Program-made: the position numbers and the translations under genes | NCBI GenBank assembly: GCA_038030265.1 | Contig: CM075942.1 | Span: 40,080,751-40,144,750, forward strand | Length of the DNA: 64,000 bases | Direction of reading: 5' to 3' | DNA from: Corythucha ciliata | Lineage: Eukaryota > Arthropoda > Insecta > Hemiptera > Tingidae | Shown here: in pieces, positions 10,501 to 21,035 of the stretch | How positions within the stretch are numbered: position 1 is the first letter of the stretch | Layout of the letters: the number at the start of each line of letters is the position of its first letter | Notes under the pieces: model-generated | The model's database searches: none | Told to the model about the DNA's origin: nothing | Seen by the model: the letters and a program-made list of their open reading frames with translations, nothing else

Positions 10501-10678
10501 GCTCCAGTCGTTCGTGCCCATGTTTATTGGCCAGGTAAAAGTCGTCATTTTCAGTGACAAATACGATCAGCCCATTTTGTCCCTTATGCAGCAAACGAAT
10601 AGACTTGTCCGTGTCACTACGCTCGGAAAACTCATCCCACTTTCGGAGGTCAAAGCTGACCAAATTGAAGTCGAGCAT
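7553..10678 (-). CDS. RCC1-repeat and BTB/BACK domain protein, three coding exons
   Basis: The coding exons are 10151-10678, 8295-9001 and 7553-7859, with GT-AG introns of 1149 and 435 nt. The phases join to 514 codons including the stop. Exon 1 and the start of exon 2 read as degenerate RCC1-type blades (for example CGTNHAAAIDFEG at residues 187-199). A BTB domain begins near residue 353 (YLSDITLTLKD, HKLILSSRS) and crosses the second intron as RYYIRFIYLGHTKWEDL. The C-terminal 75 residues look like a BACK segment. The architecture and length resemble the RCBTB1/RCBTB2 family, whose members bind cullin-3 as substrate adaptors, so an E3 adaptor role is an inference. The second donor (CCG|GTTCGT) was chosen because it keeps frame and the BTB signature. 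Both introns carry transposon sequence. Confidence 0.85.
7981..8110. mobile_element. CAGGGTGTACA transposon end inside an intron
   Basis: TATACAGGGTGTACAAAAAG has the TA-CAGGGTG terminus seen on several Tc1/mariner-like elements in the window. Only one end is recognised. It lies in the second intron of the BTB gene. Confidence 0.4.
9109..9242. mobile_element. TTAA-type MITE (CCCGTTCACAAG), copy 1
   Basis: The ends CCCGTTCACAAG and CTTGTGAACGGG are complementary, and the interior is partly palindromic. A second copy lies at 63349-63482 with clean TTAA on both sides. Here TTAA-like bases also border the element. It is in intron 1 of the BTB gene. Confidence 0.75.
9441..9815. mobile_element. 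Hairpin element in BTB intron 1
   Basis: The left arm (GGGGGAGTTGTACATGTG to GCACAACCGTACGATCTTGC) is mirrored by the right arm (GATCGTACGGTTGTGC to CACATGTCCAACTCCCCC). The arms are about 150 bp and the loop about 75 bp. The 79-codon frame across the left arm is a shadow. Confidence 0.7.
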
Positions 10679-10722
10679 CTCATTCGATGGGCTGAATCGG
10701 AAAACAAATATGAGTTTGCAAC

Positions 10723-10729
10723 ATATATA
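10723..10729 (-). promoter_or_regulatory. Possible TATA-like site of the BTB gene
   Basis: TATATAT on the minus strand lies about 45 nt upstream of the ATG at 10678. It could place transcription start just before the ATG. It is one short AT-rich match, so the call is weak. Confidence 0.2.
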
Positions 10730-10779
10730 AGGCGAAACTGGTAATCACACATACAGTAAAACAGCAAAACCTTAGGTGT

Positions 10780-11970
10780 TGCATTCGTTTTTCTTGACCC
10801 TCGGTCGGCGCCCAGAAGCTACATAAAAAGCATTTCCGATTGGATTGTGAACCTCTGGATATCCAAGACGCCCAAGGGCCACCTCTCCTATTTTAAGGCG
10901 ATTTCAATGTTGTATCCTAGGTTTTTGATTAGTGTTCTCCTGAAACAGAACATTTTTATGAAAATTTTGGTTGGGGTAGGGAGTGTCTCTTTTTGACCCC
11001 ACAAGTTTGGCAAATCTCCTTATATTCACTGGAGTCGAATGGCCATCGATTCATTGTATTGCCGACAGTAGAATTAAAAACCCTTCTCCGCCCAACAGAA
11101 ATTTAGGACACGTATTTTTCAAGATCCACAATAAGCTAATAACGATTTTTTATGCTTGTTATTCGGAAAATGAAACTGACGACATTTCATAGGGATAATT
11201 TTGACTGGCTTTCCTGCCTTCTGCTTTGATCAATCGCACTTATTCATAAAATCAGGGGTAAAACAGTTAGAAATGAAGCCAGCTTACAAAAAGCAACTAG
11301 TGAGTAGTGAGTAGTATAAACATCTTCTCCAAAGTTACATTAAAGATCTCGGTTTTAATGAGACGAGGCACAAGGACATAAAGCCTGCTAAAAAAAACAT
11401 TGAAGCAAAAAAAGGTTTTCTCTTTGAAACAGTCCGAAATTGTAACTCATTTTCCGTTTTAATTCCCAGACCATGGATACAAGGAGAGTCTATAATATTC
11501 TCACCCCCACCCACAACTGACACCAATTTGTAATACATAATGAGCAAGTTGTTTCGGGGGAAAATTACCTGTTTATGAGCAATCGAAAAATAGTGCGTGC
11601 CTCTTGACTTATAATATGCTAATTGAAAACTGACCCTCTGTTGTTGTACCAGAAACTCCTCCCCCTCACCACCATGTCATTAGATAATTAATCTGAAGTA
11701 CAGGAAATAAGTTGAAAGTCCACCTTTAAGATGAATTATTGTTTTTGTTGTTACGTTAGATGTATTTTAACTTTGGTATATAGATGTGTGAGTCCACTGA
11801 CTACTGAAAAATCTTTGGCATCATAAAATATACCTATCCCACAGCCGAATTCGGGATTATTGAACAAAACCCAGTATACTTCGTCCCAGAAACAACATTA
11901 TAACCCGATTGAACTTTTACCAGAAGATTTCACGATTTTCCATCGACTCATCAAGGGCCAGGAGAGGAGG
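10780..11970. other. No gene recognised
   Basis: Short frames at 10983-11192 and 11335-11547 show no domain. I see neither a repeat nor an RNA gene. Confidence 0.45.
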
Positions 11971-12705
11971 GTGTCCGGACATTTGCGAAAACGGACGTTT
12001 GCGAACATAGGACACCTGTAAAGGGGCGGCTTAGCAAGTCTTCTTAAAAAGGCTTGTCAGGTAGCCAACCCCTCTTGACGTAGGCTCACGACCACATCCC
12101 ACTATTCCTGATTTCAACTGAGAACTCTCTATCAGTGATAGGGGAACTCAATACTTTGAGCTCTGGGTCTAGAGAACTCGGAAGGATGCTACGCTACTAT
12201 TCCAGTAGTATAGTACATTCCCATCAATCTCGACCAACGCCACACTCGATCAACGCATTGAAAAAGCCGTAAAAAAAATACGAGGATGACGGCGACATCC
12301 GAACATGTCCACGGACCCTTTCATACTTACACAAGTTGGAGTAGGATATGGTAGCGTCGTGACAGAGCCACACCGGCTGACTAAGATGACGAAGCTGCAT
12401 GCAGCGGATTCTAAACTCGCCAAAACTAAACTTTTGCCTGGAAAGAGATTGATGGGAATCTACTATAATACTGGAATACTAGCGTAGCATCCTTCCGAGT
12501 CCTCTAGACTCAGAGCTCAAAGTATTGAGTTCCCCTATCACTGATAGAGAGTTCTCAGTTGAAATCAGGAAAAGTGGGCTGTTGTCGTGAGCCTAAATGT
12601 CAAGAGGGGTTGGCTACCTGACAAGCCTGTTTAAGAAGGCATGCTAAGCCGCCCCTTTACAGGTACCCAGTGTTCGCAAAAGTCCTATGTTCGCAAACGT
12701 CCGAC
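11971..12705. mobile_element. Long-arm hairpin element, about 735 bp
   Basis: Arms of about 240 bp (11991-12232 and 12443-12705) are close reverse complements. They include GGACGTTTGCGAACATAGGAC, CCTGTAAAGGGGCGGCTTA and GAGAACTCTCTATCAGTGAT. The central 210 bp is unique. The outer edge differs by a 17-bp insertion in one arm. The 60-codon frame inside is not considered a gene. Confidence 0.75.
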
Positions 12706-12799
12706 AACCCAGCAGAGGACACCGGCCCACCCTTCTCGTTTCGAAACCAGCTACCCTCGGAAACTGTAAAATCACTCCTTCAAAACTGGCTGATCAGCA

Positions 12800-13860
12800 C
12801 TAGAACTTAAAATTTTGCCTACAAAAACCCAAATGATCTTGAAATTCAACCCGAAAAGAAGATTTTCGACCTAAAAATCTTGCCATTTACGGCAAATTTG
12901 CATCGCGGCTAAGATTGAGAAAACGGTAATTCACGGCTAAAATTTAAAAAAAAAAAAAACCCTGCTCATTCACAGCTAAAACTGAGAAAACAACGCTCAT
13001 TTAAAGCTATAAGTGAAAAGTCGCAAATTCGCAGCTGAAATTGTAAAAAACGCTCATTAGTCACGACGGATAAAATTGAGGAAAACCCCAAATTCATAGC
13101 TGAAATTAATGGAAAACGCTCATTCGCAGCTAAAAATGAGAGAAATCGTCACAAAATTACGTCCTTTGGAGCTAAATACTATAAACGAAATTGTGAGTTT
13201 CGGGTCTAAACTAAGCGAAAGTGCAACTTGCGGGTCTAAATATATCCGGGAATTTGCAAGATTCGGTCTTTTTTCAAGTGCTCAGCCTGGGCTCTAGCCT
13301 CCCACGACAGCGCCCTGACGAAAAACCAAAAAATTGAAACATTTTGGTGGTAAATATCAGCAAAATTGTGAGCTTTCTGTTGGAAATAAACGATTTTACT
13401 CGTTTCACATCTCAATTTCGCGAATTTGAAAGTCATGGTCTGGTACATATAGCTACAAAATTACATGTCTTGGAGTCAAAAACTGCGAAATTGCAAGTTT
13501 AGGGTCTAAATATTCGCGAAATTGCTGGTTTCAGGTCTTTATTATATCACAATTGCAAGTGCCTAATCTTTTATTTCACGAATTTGAAGGTTTCTTCTAA
13601 TTCGTGAAATTAAGGACATTAAGCACCAATTATCGAGTTTCCCACTTCGGTCCCGAAATCGGGCGAAGTTACATGTTTCCTAGCTGAATATCCGTAAAAT
13701 TGCAAGTTTCGCGTCTTAATTCTTGCGCAAATGCAAGTCTTGGGTTTTAATGCAGACAAAAATGTATTACGGGTCTCAATTTTGTATAAATTGCTAGTTT
13801 CAGAGCTATATCCGTGACATTGGAAGTTTGCAATTTTTTACAACAAACATTTTTAGCTGT
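12800..13860. repeat. 30-nt-periodic degenerate repeat, block B
   Basis: Units such as CATTCGCAGCTAAAAATGAG recur with AGCT anchors near 12974, 13005, 13033, 13098 and 13128 (28-32 nt or doubles). Further right the unit changes toward AAATTGYAAGTTTCGGGTCT. The block is very diverged. No ORF of substance is present. Confidence 0.6.
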
Positions 13861-14475
13861 ATCAGATTCGTGTTCCAGGACCTCTAAAAGGCCTAAATCT
13901 CGTCGTTAGTTTGTCCATTCTATGGTAAATACACAGATATGGACAGGACAGATATGGATGAGTCACGGCTTAAAAGTTGTGTCTTTATCCCTAGATGTAA
14001 ACCCTAACTAAACGATTGGTTGAGCGATATGGAAGATACAAAAAATGTTCTCGTAGTCAAAATGGTTAGGTCCTGATAACTCCACTGTTATGGAAATTTC
14101 ACACCTCTAAAATTTGAATGCGATTTGTGGAGCAGCACAGCTGCTGCGGCTTGGAACGCGTTGCAGGTCTTTTTTCCCAGGATTTTATCCTGATTTCATA
14201 TCTTACGATGGCTCAAAAACAAAAAAATGACCACAACTAAATTCCCCTTCGATGAACTGGCCATTTTTTGATATTTAATTTGGTCATTTTTAAATTAATT
14301 TTTAAAAATTGAAGAGGATGTAACGGGAGATGTACGCTTCTCTTCGATTATTTAGAGTTTTAGCGAGTACCTTACGGATCAATGGTCATTGTTCCATACA
14401 TTGAGCCCGTTGAAAATTTTAAATTGATACTTACCGTTAAAGAGAACTGTTAGGCTACGACATCGTTAGATTTTT
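13861..14475. other. No feature recognised
   Basis: AT-rich intergenic sequence with no coding frame. Confidence 0.4.
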
Positions 14476-14602
14476 AGCGATTTCCATTCAACACACTGCA
14501 CAAGTGTAGTGCCGCGTCCTCTACATAAACATATTATGTTTCAATTCAAAGAGGACGGGTGGAAAAACTTACACCACACTAGTGTATTGCATTGAATGGA
14601 AA
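14476..14602. mobile_element. Short palindromic element
   Basis: TTCCATTCAACACACTGCAC at the left mirrors GTGTATTGCATTGAATGGAA at the right. The interior carries AGAGGACGGGTGGAA, also seen in the inverted repeat near 63220-63290. Confidence 0.55.
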
Positions 14603-14815
14603 ACGCCATTTGTGTATTTTCATGTGAAATTTTGTCTTCGAATGATCGGCCTTCAAGGACGTTGTACTCAATGGATCGAATAATCTGCCAAATTTGATTT
14701 TGATAGTCAAATTAGTGAATTCAATCCTTGGCAGAGCAATTACAACTAAAAGGGGCATTGAAAGTCTGTTTTAGTATTTTTTTTATATAAAGAGGTTAGT
14801 AGATAAGACAATGTT

Positions 14816-15005
14816 TACTGGCCGGTGTGGGTTCGAAGATGATAAACAAGTTTGTCCTTTCGAGCGGCCTTGTATAGTCACTGTATGGGCAATTGAAGGG
14901 ACTTTCACCGGTGTGCGTCCGAAGATGACTATCAAGGTGGATCTTTTGGGTGCCCTCACATAGTATGGACCATGGTAGTGGTTTACTTGAGGTCTTTCAC
15001 CAGTA
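14816..15005 (-). pseudogene. Decayed C2H2 zinc-finger fragment
   Basis: Minus-strand frames give pieces of tandem C2H2 fingers with linkers: TGERPQ, then CEGTQKIHLDSHLRTHTGES, then FNCPYSDYT, then a second RTHTG-type linker in another frame. Frame changes separate them and key cysteines are lost. It is a broken relative of the zinc-finger class at 16617-17951, though not obviously a copy of that gene. Confidence 0.7.
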
Positions 15006-15010
15006 AACAA

Positions 15011-16610
15011 ATCGCCTTGTTATCCACTTCTAGAGATTCAACTTTCGTAAGCAACAAAAGATTTGTTTCACCCAATATTTTTAGCTGGAACGCGACTACG
15101 TCGATTATAGCGACGAAAGTCCATGGCAGCCTCTCACCACTGAGGCAAGAGTCAACTCGAGCCGAGCACTTCTCACAAAATCACTTTGTTCTACTTGAAA
15201 GTGGCGAAATATTTTGGAAATTTCTGTCAGAAAAGTCAGCACAGATCAAGTGAAAGTATTCACTACAAAATCCTGAACACGAATGTCCTTGTTTGCGGGC
15301 CGAAATATGGACCTGAAGCTTCTGATAATTTTCACTGCTGCTGGTCGGTCTTATTTCAGGAAAACCTAGCAATCCTTCAATTTACAGCTGTGAAAATTGT
15401 ACAACTGGTCTAGCTATGGTGGGGAAGATGTTTTACAACAACGAATGCACTTGCATTATAAGTTATTCCCTGTTTTGTTTTTCGTGTGGTTGGATTAATA
15501 ATGAATGATTTTTTTTGTGAACGACGCTAACATCCTTGAACACCTCAACAGTATATTGCTCCTTTCCAGCCCTTAAAACGATAAACTCAACTTTAGAAAA
15601 AGCAGAGACTATTTTTCCGCTTCAGCTACCGTTTTTGGCTTCACTTTGCGTACAACACCTATCAATTCAATGATAATACATGTGAAAGCAACTGTTCTTT
15701 CCGATAATTTTCCAGCAGCTGTTTCATTTGAGAATGTCGATTTTGCTTTTGCAGAGGGTTGGCTTTTTTACGTCGTGACAAGAAAGTCATTATTTCATTC
15801 GATTCTTTGAGTACTGAGGGTAAGTTTATTGTTGTCTATATTTAAAACGTAGCAAACAATAAAAATCCCTAAGGATAACCGCCGTACCAAACCCTCAGTT
15901 CATTTTCTTGCGGAAGACCATTCCTTTCATGAGCTGAGTAGATTGTTCAACAGTTTACCAAGCCTGAGAGATCTTTCAGAAGATAGGTATATGAAAGTGG
16001 AAATGAAATGAGTAACAGACACACTGGCACTACCCAAAACCCATTTTTTACGTTGTTTTTTTTTGTGTGTGTGTTTTTTAAATATGATTTATATCCTACA
16101 ACACGATCATTTCATCAGTTTGGATTCATTGTTAGTTCTAAGAGAGAGAATGAAACAGAAACTAAATACGTTTGAGAGGAGTGAGGGTTTGGTATTGGTA
16201 TTAGTACAAAAACGAATTTTACTTCCATGTTCTATCGGTACCACAAAAGAATCGTGTTCTAATAAAACAGTCCCTAGACCTTGACTAAAACAAATTCGCG
16301 TTGTAGAGCGTACAACCCTTCGGGCTGTTCCCAAAGGGAACATGAAATGTTGTGTTATAATCTACTTTTTTTGTAACGTGAATACGTTTTATTATTCATT
16401 TGTGATGAAATAGCAACTGTAGCCCCTCTCCCTCTTGTCATAGGATTTTACTTTCAGAACATTCTGTGTTAAACCACAGTTTAAATCGATTATTAGATCA
16501 CCCTTTGCGCTAACGTGAGCTAAAATAACGTTGCATTCATAACGTAAAGAAATTTACCGGCCCTTGAAATTTCCGGTTTACTAACACGACTTTTAACCCC
16601 TCCATTTTAG
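15011..16610. other. Upstream region and likely 5' UTR intron of the zinc-finger gene
   Basis: No gene is recognised. The tract CCCCTCCATTTTAG ending at 16610 is a good splice acceptor six bases before the zinc-finger ATG, so an upstream noncoding exon is likely. Minus-strand frames at 15181-15372 and 16107-16343 have no motif. Confidence 0.45.
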
Positions 16611-16616
16611 ATAACA

Positions 16617-17951
16617 ATGAACGCCCTTTGCGAAGTGCAGCTTGTCGAGGACTTAGCTGGTGAAGTACAACTGAATCAGTCTAAACCCCCGACATTGGAT
16701 TCTGACTCGAAAATCAAATCCGAGAGAAAACACGCGTGTCCAATTTGCCCGTATCAGACGGACGTGAGCAGTCATTTTGAGCGTCACTCCCGGACACACG
16801 ACGACAATAAACCATTCTCCTGCACCCAGTGCAAGTACCGCGGAAAAGATGCGACGCTCCTCGCTCGCCATTTGAGAAGACATTCAGGCGACAAGCCTTA
16901 CACTTGTTCTCTGTGCGATTACAAATGCATGCAAGCCGGTACTCTCAAGGCTCACATGTGGAGTCACACTGGGAAAAAACCATTCTCCTGCGTCGAATGC
17001 GACTATACTTGCACGCGGGCGTGTCATTTGAAAGTACACTTCCGGAAACATCCCAAATTAAAATTGTATGTCTGCTCGGTGTGTAAGCTAAGAACGGAAA
17101 CGTCTGAAGCCCTCGTAAAACACCTGGTTGATCACGGGGATCAGGACGCTCGTTTTACGTGCCCTATTTGTGATTTTAACACTTCCGACGAATCGAAAAT
17201 GAAGGAACACGTCATGAAACACACCGATTGTCGGGAGTTCCAATGCCAGCAGTGTAACTACAAGAGTACAGCAGCGTGCATTCTCAAGCGCCATATGAGG
17301 ACTCATACTGGTGAGAAACCGTACAGCTGCTCCCAGTGTAAGTATCGATGCACCGACGCCGGACTTTTAAAACGTCACCAAAGGACGCATACCGGTGAGA
17401 AACCTTTCTCATGTTCAGTCTGTAACTACAAGTGCTCGCAAACGAGCACCCTTCAGTCGCACATGTGGACACACACAGGTCTCAAGCCCTTCGCCTGTGA
17501 CATTTGCGGTTACAGATGCAATCGAGCCAGTAATCTCAGGACTCACATGTGGAAACACGACGGTCAAAAACTTTTTCCGTGCACTCAGTGCGAGTTTGAG
17601 TGTACAACCGCGGGGAATTTGAAAACTCACATCACCAGAAAACACAACGGAAAAGGCAGTACTGATACCGTCAATAGTCAGTCGATTAAAGCAATGGACA
17701 CTGAAAGCACGACGAGTGCGGCAAGCACAAAAGTCGACGGCAATAGCACAACGGAATGCCCCAGTGACCTAAGCTCGGACGCCTACGATACTAGTGTTAA
17801 TGAAAAAATAAGGACCTCGGATGAGGCGGAAGACGATGAGCAATACTACTCCGAGCACAGTGATGTGGAACAGGAGGCTAGAATGGCTTCAACTCCAAAC
17901 AACAGCTCATGCGATCACTCAGAAAATCGAAACAACCAAAAGGAACAATAA
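16617..17951 (+). CDS. C2H2 zinc-finger protein with eleven fingers
   Basis: A single 444-codon frame carries eleven classical C2H2 fingers between residues 41 and 343. Finger 1 uses C41, C44, H57 and H61. Most fingers are joined by TGEKP-like linkers. Several share an aromatic residue plus K or R after the second cysteine (CxxCxYK/R), a pattern common in ZFP64- and REST-like groups. The last 100 residues are acidic and rich in Ser and Thr (for example EAEDDEQYYSEHSD), fitting a regulatory tail. The likely role is sequence-specific DNA binding in the nucleus, but target and function cannot be inferred. A splice acceptor sits just upstream of the ATG. All fingers look intact, unlike the broken fragment at 14.8-15.0 kb. 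The coding part is one uninterrupted exon. Confidence 0.92.
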   Translation: MNALCEVQLVEDLAGEVQLNQSKPPTLDSDSKIKSERKHACPICPYQTDVSSHFERHSRTHDDNKPFSCTQCKYRGKDATLLARHLRRHSGDKPYTCSLCDYKCMQAGTLKAHMWSHTGKKPFSCVECDYTCTRACHLKVHFRKHPKLKLYVCSVCKLRTETSEALVKHLVDHGDQDARFTCPICDFNTSDESKMKEHVMKHTDCREFQCQQCNYKSTAACILKRHMRTHTGEKPYSCSQCKYRCTDAGLLKRHQRTHTGEKPFSCSVCNYKCSQTSTLQSHMWTHTGLKPFACDICGYRCNRASNLRTHMWKHDGQKLFPCTQCEFECTTAGNLKTHITRKHNGKGSTDTVNSQSIKAMDTESTTSAASTKVDGNSTTECPSDLSSDAYDTSVNEKIRTSDEAEDDEQYYSEHSDVEQEARMASTPNNSSCDHSENRNNQKEQ

Positions 17952-18107
17952 CGTGCTTTTTCAACAATTTCGTCTTTATCTTGTAAATATACTATGATTA
18001 TGATTTGAAGTAGTTACACAACATGAAATCGTGAGCAGCGGAGGGAGACCACCCATTTATAGGTCATGCGGGTAGCCATGGATAACAAAGAGATCATTAG
18101 TGATTTA

Positions 18108-18245
18108 TGGCCGTATTCAGAGAACTTCCTTAACTTAAGGCCGCCTTAAAGTGCTTTAAAAACAGATGATGCATTTTAACAAACCCTATGATCTTTCCAC
18201 AACTTAAGTTAAGGCTCCGATAAGGAAGGTCTCTGAATACGGCCA
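18108..18245. mobile_element. MITE with TTA duplication
   Basis: TGGCCGTATTCAGAGA and its complement TCTCTGAATACGGCCA form the ends, with TTA at 18105-18107 and 18246-18248. A 3-bp TTA/TAA duplication is typical of PIF/Harbinger elements. It lies in the 3' flank of the zinc-finger gene. Confidence 0.8.
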
Positions 18246-18306
18246 TTAGTGATAATGGTGGAGCCGAGGATGTGAGTTCGGAGGGTAGTAATAGTTAAGA
18301 ATAATA

Positions 18307-18766
18307 TGTACTGCCGTATGGGTCTGGGTTCAGGGAGTCGACAAAGAGTAACAAAGAGGTACCTTTACCCCGTGATGTACATTTATTATTTACAGTCTGA
18401 CTCACCTTTCCTCAGGCCCGACGGCCTGCGGTAGCGTGTACACGAGCTGGCGCGAGGGCTGGTCGCGAGGCTTCGGCCCCCCCTGCAAGGATGTGCGTCC
18501 CTGACTTAAGCTGTCCCCCGACTCTAGCAGTCCCACTCGACTCCTTCCCCCCTGGGGTTTTATACTAAACCCCCGAGGACATGTTTGTAAAACCCTAAGT
18601 GTTGTGGATAACAAGCAGTTTCCTCAAGGATTTGTTGACGCTATCGGGTCATTCTCTTCCGCTCGTCCCTGAGCTCGCCGGGTTCATTCACCGAGCGGTG
18701 AACAATTTCCCGGACCGAGCTCCTTTTCTCTATCGCTTAATATAACGCCCTTTTTAGGGCGTTACA
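18307..18766 (-). mobile_element. Solo LTR of an LTR retrotransposon
   Basis: On the minus strand the 460-bp segment starts TGTAACGCCC and ends GGCAGTACA. It is flanked by identical AATA on both sides (18303-18306, 18767-18770). It is clearly more GC-rich than its surroundings. It holds a TATAAAA-like box (complement near 18558) and a minus-strand AATAAA near 18382, in the expected order. TGTAACGCCC-type starts and 4-5 bp duplications fit Ty3/gypsy LTRs. No second LTR or internal region is present, so it probably arose by LTR-LTR recombination. Confidence 0.75.
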
Positions 18767-18885
18767 AATAGACCAGACACTCCTGGGCCCATCTATTTTT
18801 GGTGCGAATGACTCTTCATGCACCAAACCTGAAATTTGGTTGGTAGGGTGGGGACTTGATACGTGTTTCCTCTTTCTCCTATATA

Positions 18886-19215
18886 CAAGGGTGGAAGAGG
18901 AGAAGTGTGGCAAAAAAATTTGGGTGAAAATAGACCTTAATCGCAACCGAAATCACCCCATACACCATGGTCCGAAAATCGAAACCTTTCGAGATCATTT
19001 TTTTCTTGCGATTTTAAAGCTTACCTCCCTTTTTTCAACTAAATGCGAGAAACTCGCTTTCAATTTGAATTTTCGCAACTTTTGGCGATGGATTCGGAAA
19101 GAGCACACTATTTCCTGTCAGGATTATCCATAGACATTAGCTATTTTATGAAGCCTAAAATGGGGGTGAAAGTCGTGCAAATCAGGGATTTCAAATTTGT
19201 CAAAAAAAAATCAGT
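18886..19215. mobile_element. CAGGGTGGAA-family element, copy 1 (degenerate end)
   Basis: It starts CAAGGGTGGAAGAGGAGAAG. It matches 53620-53950 over more than 300 bp (AAATTTGGGTGAAA, CCATGGTCCGAAAATC, GATTCGGAAAG). The second terminus is not found. Confidence 0.65.
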
Positions 19216-19376
19216 TCCCATTTGTCCACACTAAGTCTGAGTGTATGGACGTCAGAAAAACTTGTTCAATGTGTCCTTTTCAAAAACAGTCATAAGTGTT
19301 TTCTTAGCCTACGATTACTGTGCATGCAATTTCCGACGAAAATGTGTTCTGGCGAGCTCTGACGAATTCGCTTAAA

Positions 19377-19550
19377 CAAACCCGTCTTCTAAGCTTCCTT
19401 TCGGCGTGTTCACATTTCATGTTACCACTGACGCTTCTCACGAAAACGTCACGAGAATGCACAAAACCGTGTTTACGGAACGTGGGCAATTGCCTACTGT
19501 ATTCGTGAAGGGTGCAGGGAGATCGGATGAGATCAGGATATCAGACTCCG
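19377..19550. repeat. Fragment of the CAGGGTGGATCC family
   Basis: It matches 5965-6135 (GGCGTGTTCACATTTCATG, GAATGCACAAAACCGTG, GTGCAGGGAGATCGG) and part of the copy at 30437-31047 inverted. Confidence 0.65.
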
Positions 19551-19643
19551 GCGTATAGTACGCGCCTGCCTTGAGTTTCGAGAAACAATGGCCCTGGTTG
19601 GGGTTCAGTTTAGCTGATCCCTCGCAGTACAACTGCCAACTGT

Positions 19644-19780
19644 GTCACCGTAGCGTAATTGGCAGCGTGCTGGACAAGTAACACAGAGGCTGCGGGTTCA
19701 AATCCCGCCGGTGAGCCCATTTTTTCTCGAAACTCAAATCGTGTTGGGCTATGTCCTTCCATCGTCGTACGGAAGATATA
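19644..19780 (+). mobile_element. tRNA-derived SINE, copy 2
   Basis: It is a tRNA-like head with acceptor halves TCACCG/CGGTGA, D arm GCGT...GCGT, and an intact T arm GCGGGTTCAAATCCCGC. The anticodon stem is broken. The tail CAAATCGTGTTGGGCTATGT is shared with the copy at 953-1090. One acceptor pair differs between the copies by changes on both sides (T:G versus A:T). Confidence 0.75.
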
Positions 19781-20420
19781 AAATTCTTTTCATTTATTTA
19801 GTACTAGTTTTTATTAGCTTTATTTAGTCACTGTCAGCTCTGGTTGCCGAGTTATATAAAATTTTAACTTTTGTGGGTGTAACTAGTACTCCTTCCCACT
19901 GGACTTTTTGGATATCCCTTTTGGGTTATTGTGAGGTCTCGTAGAGGTCACCCACTTCAATTGGGGCAAAAACATCCAATTAAAAACAAGTTGATCCTGC
20001 CTTAGGAAAAAATAAATCATTATCTGGTTCATTTATGTCTAGCGTAGAGTCGTTTGGCTCTCGTGGAGTCAAAACTAATCGCACCCGGGTCTTCCGGTCC
20101 GATACAAAGTTGTTTAACCTGAGTCAGATGCACATTTTGGCGCAAACGGAATATCTCTATCTGCTCTGGTTGCTGAGTTATGTCAAATGTTAACTTTTGA
20201 GGGGGTGGTAGCAAGACCTGAGTGGTCTTGGTGGTAGGCTGTGTTTTCAGGCGGGCATTGGAGGGGACTTGGTCTTAAAATCGTCTTACGGGTGTGTAAA
20301 ACCTTCCTACCAAGTGGCATCGTTTAATGATTATTTGCAAAGTTGATGTCGTTAACAACCAATCAAAATCAAATCAGAATCAAAATGTGTAATCTGTTTC
20401 GAAGCGCTCAAAGGAGACGT
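19781..20420. other. Intergenic, with a duplicated 45-bp segment
   Basis: CTCTGGTTGCCGAGTTATAT (about 19836) and CTCTGGTTGCTGAGTTATGT (about 20163) begin related segments about 330 bp apart. No gene is seen. Confidence 0.4.
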
Positions 20421-20639
20421 AAAGCTATGCCTCCACTTGTGCCTTTTTTCGTGCGTCAGAGGCGTGCCTCACAGAGCACGGTGTGTTGAACGTGAGGCAT
20501 GCTCCAAGGAGCTTGAAGGATATCAGAAATTGCGTGCATTTCTTAAAAGCATGCGTTGTTGAAGGTTGAAACTAAAGTTGAAAAAGCGTGTTGAATTGGA
20601 AGAAGAAGACGAAAGCGCACAAGTGGAGACATAGCTTTA
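20421..20639. mobile_element. Short inverted-repeat element
   Basis: AAAGCTATGCCTCCACTTGTGC at the left mirrors GCACAAGTGGAGACATAGCTTT at the right. The interior arms are partly complementary. No ORF is present. Confidence 0.55.
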
Positions 20640-21035
20640 GGGCAAGGTATATGAACTACAGAGGTGTGCTCGTATCTAGGGCAGGGCTGCCAGGTCCCCT
20701 GAAGAGATTGTCCCCACTTTTTTCCCCACTGAACCACTAATTTCCCCACTCAGCGTTCCCCCCCCCCCTACATCCTCTCGCCAATCCATGCCAGTCAAGG
20801 CTCAAAAGTCAAAACTCGAAAAAAACAAACAAACCAATTTATTTTAAGAACAAAATAGGCAACAGGGACATAAATTCCAAGGTATAAAACGTTTCACAAT
20901 TTTTAGGTCGGTTGTGTTCCTAAATTCATCGATGGATTAGGTTACCATACTAACGCATGATAAATAAGAGGGAACGCACGGTGGACATTTTTACTCATAT
21001 CTGCTGAATTTAGGAACCCTCCCGTCATTGAAATA
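20640..21035. other. No feature recognised
   Basis: It contains a C run near 20760. There is no gene. Confidence 0.4.
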
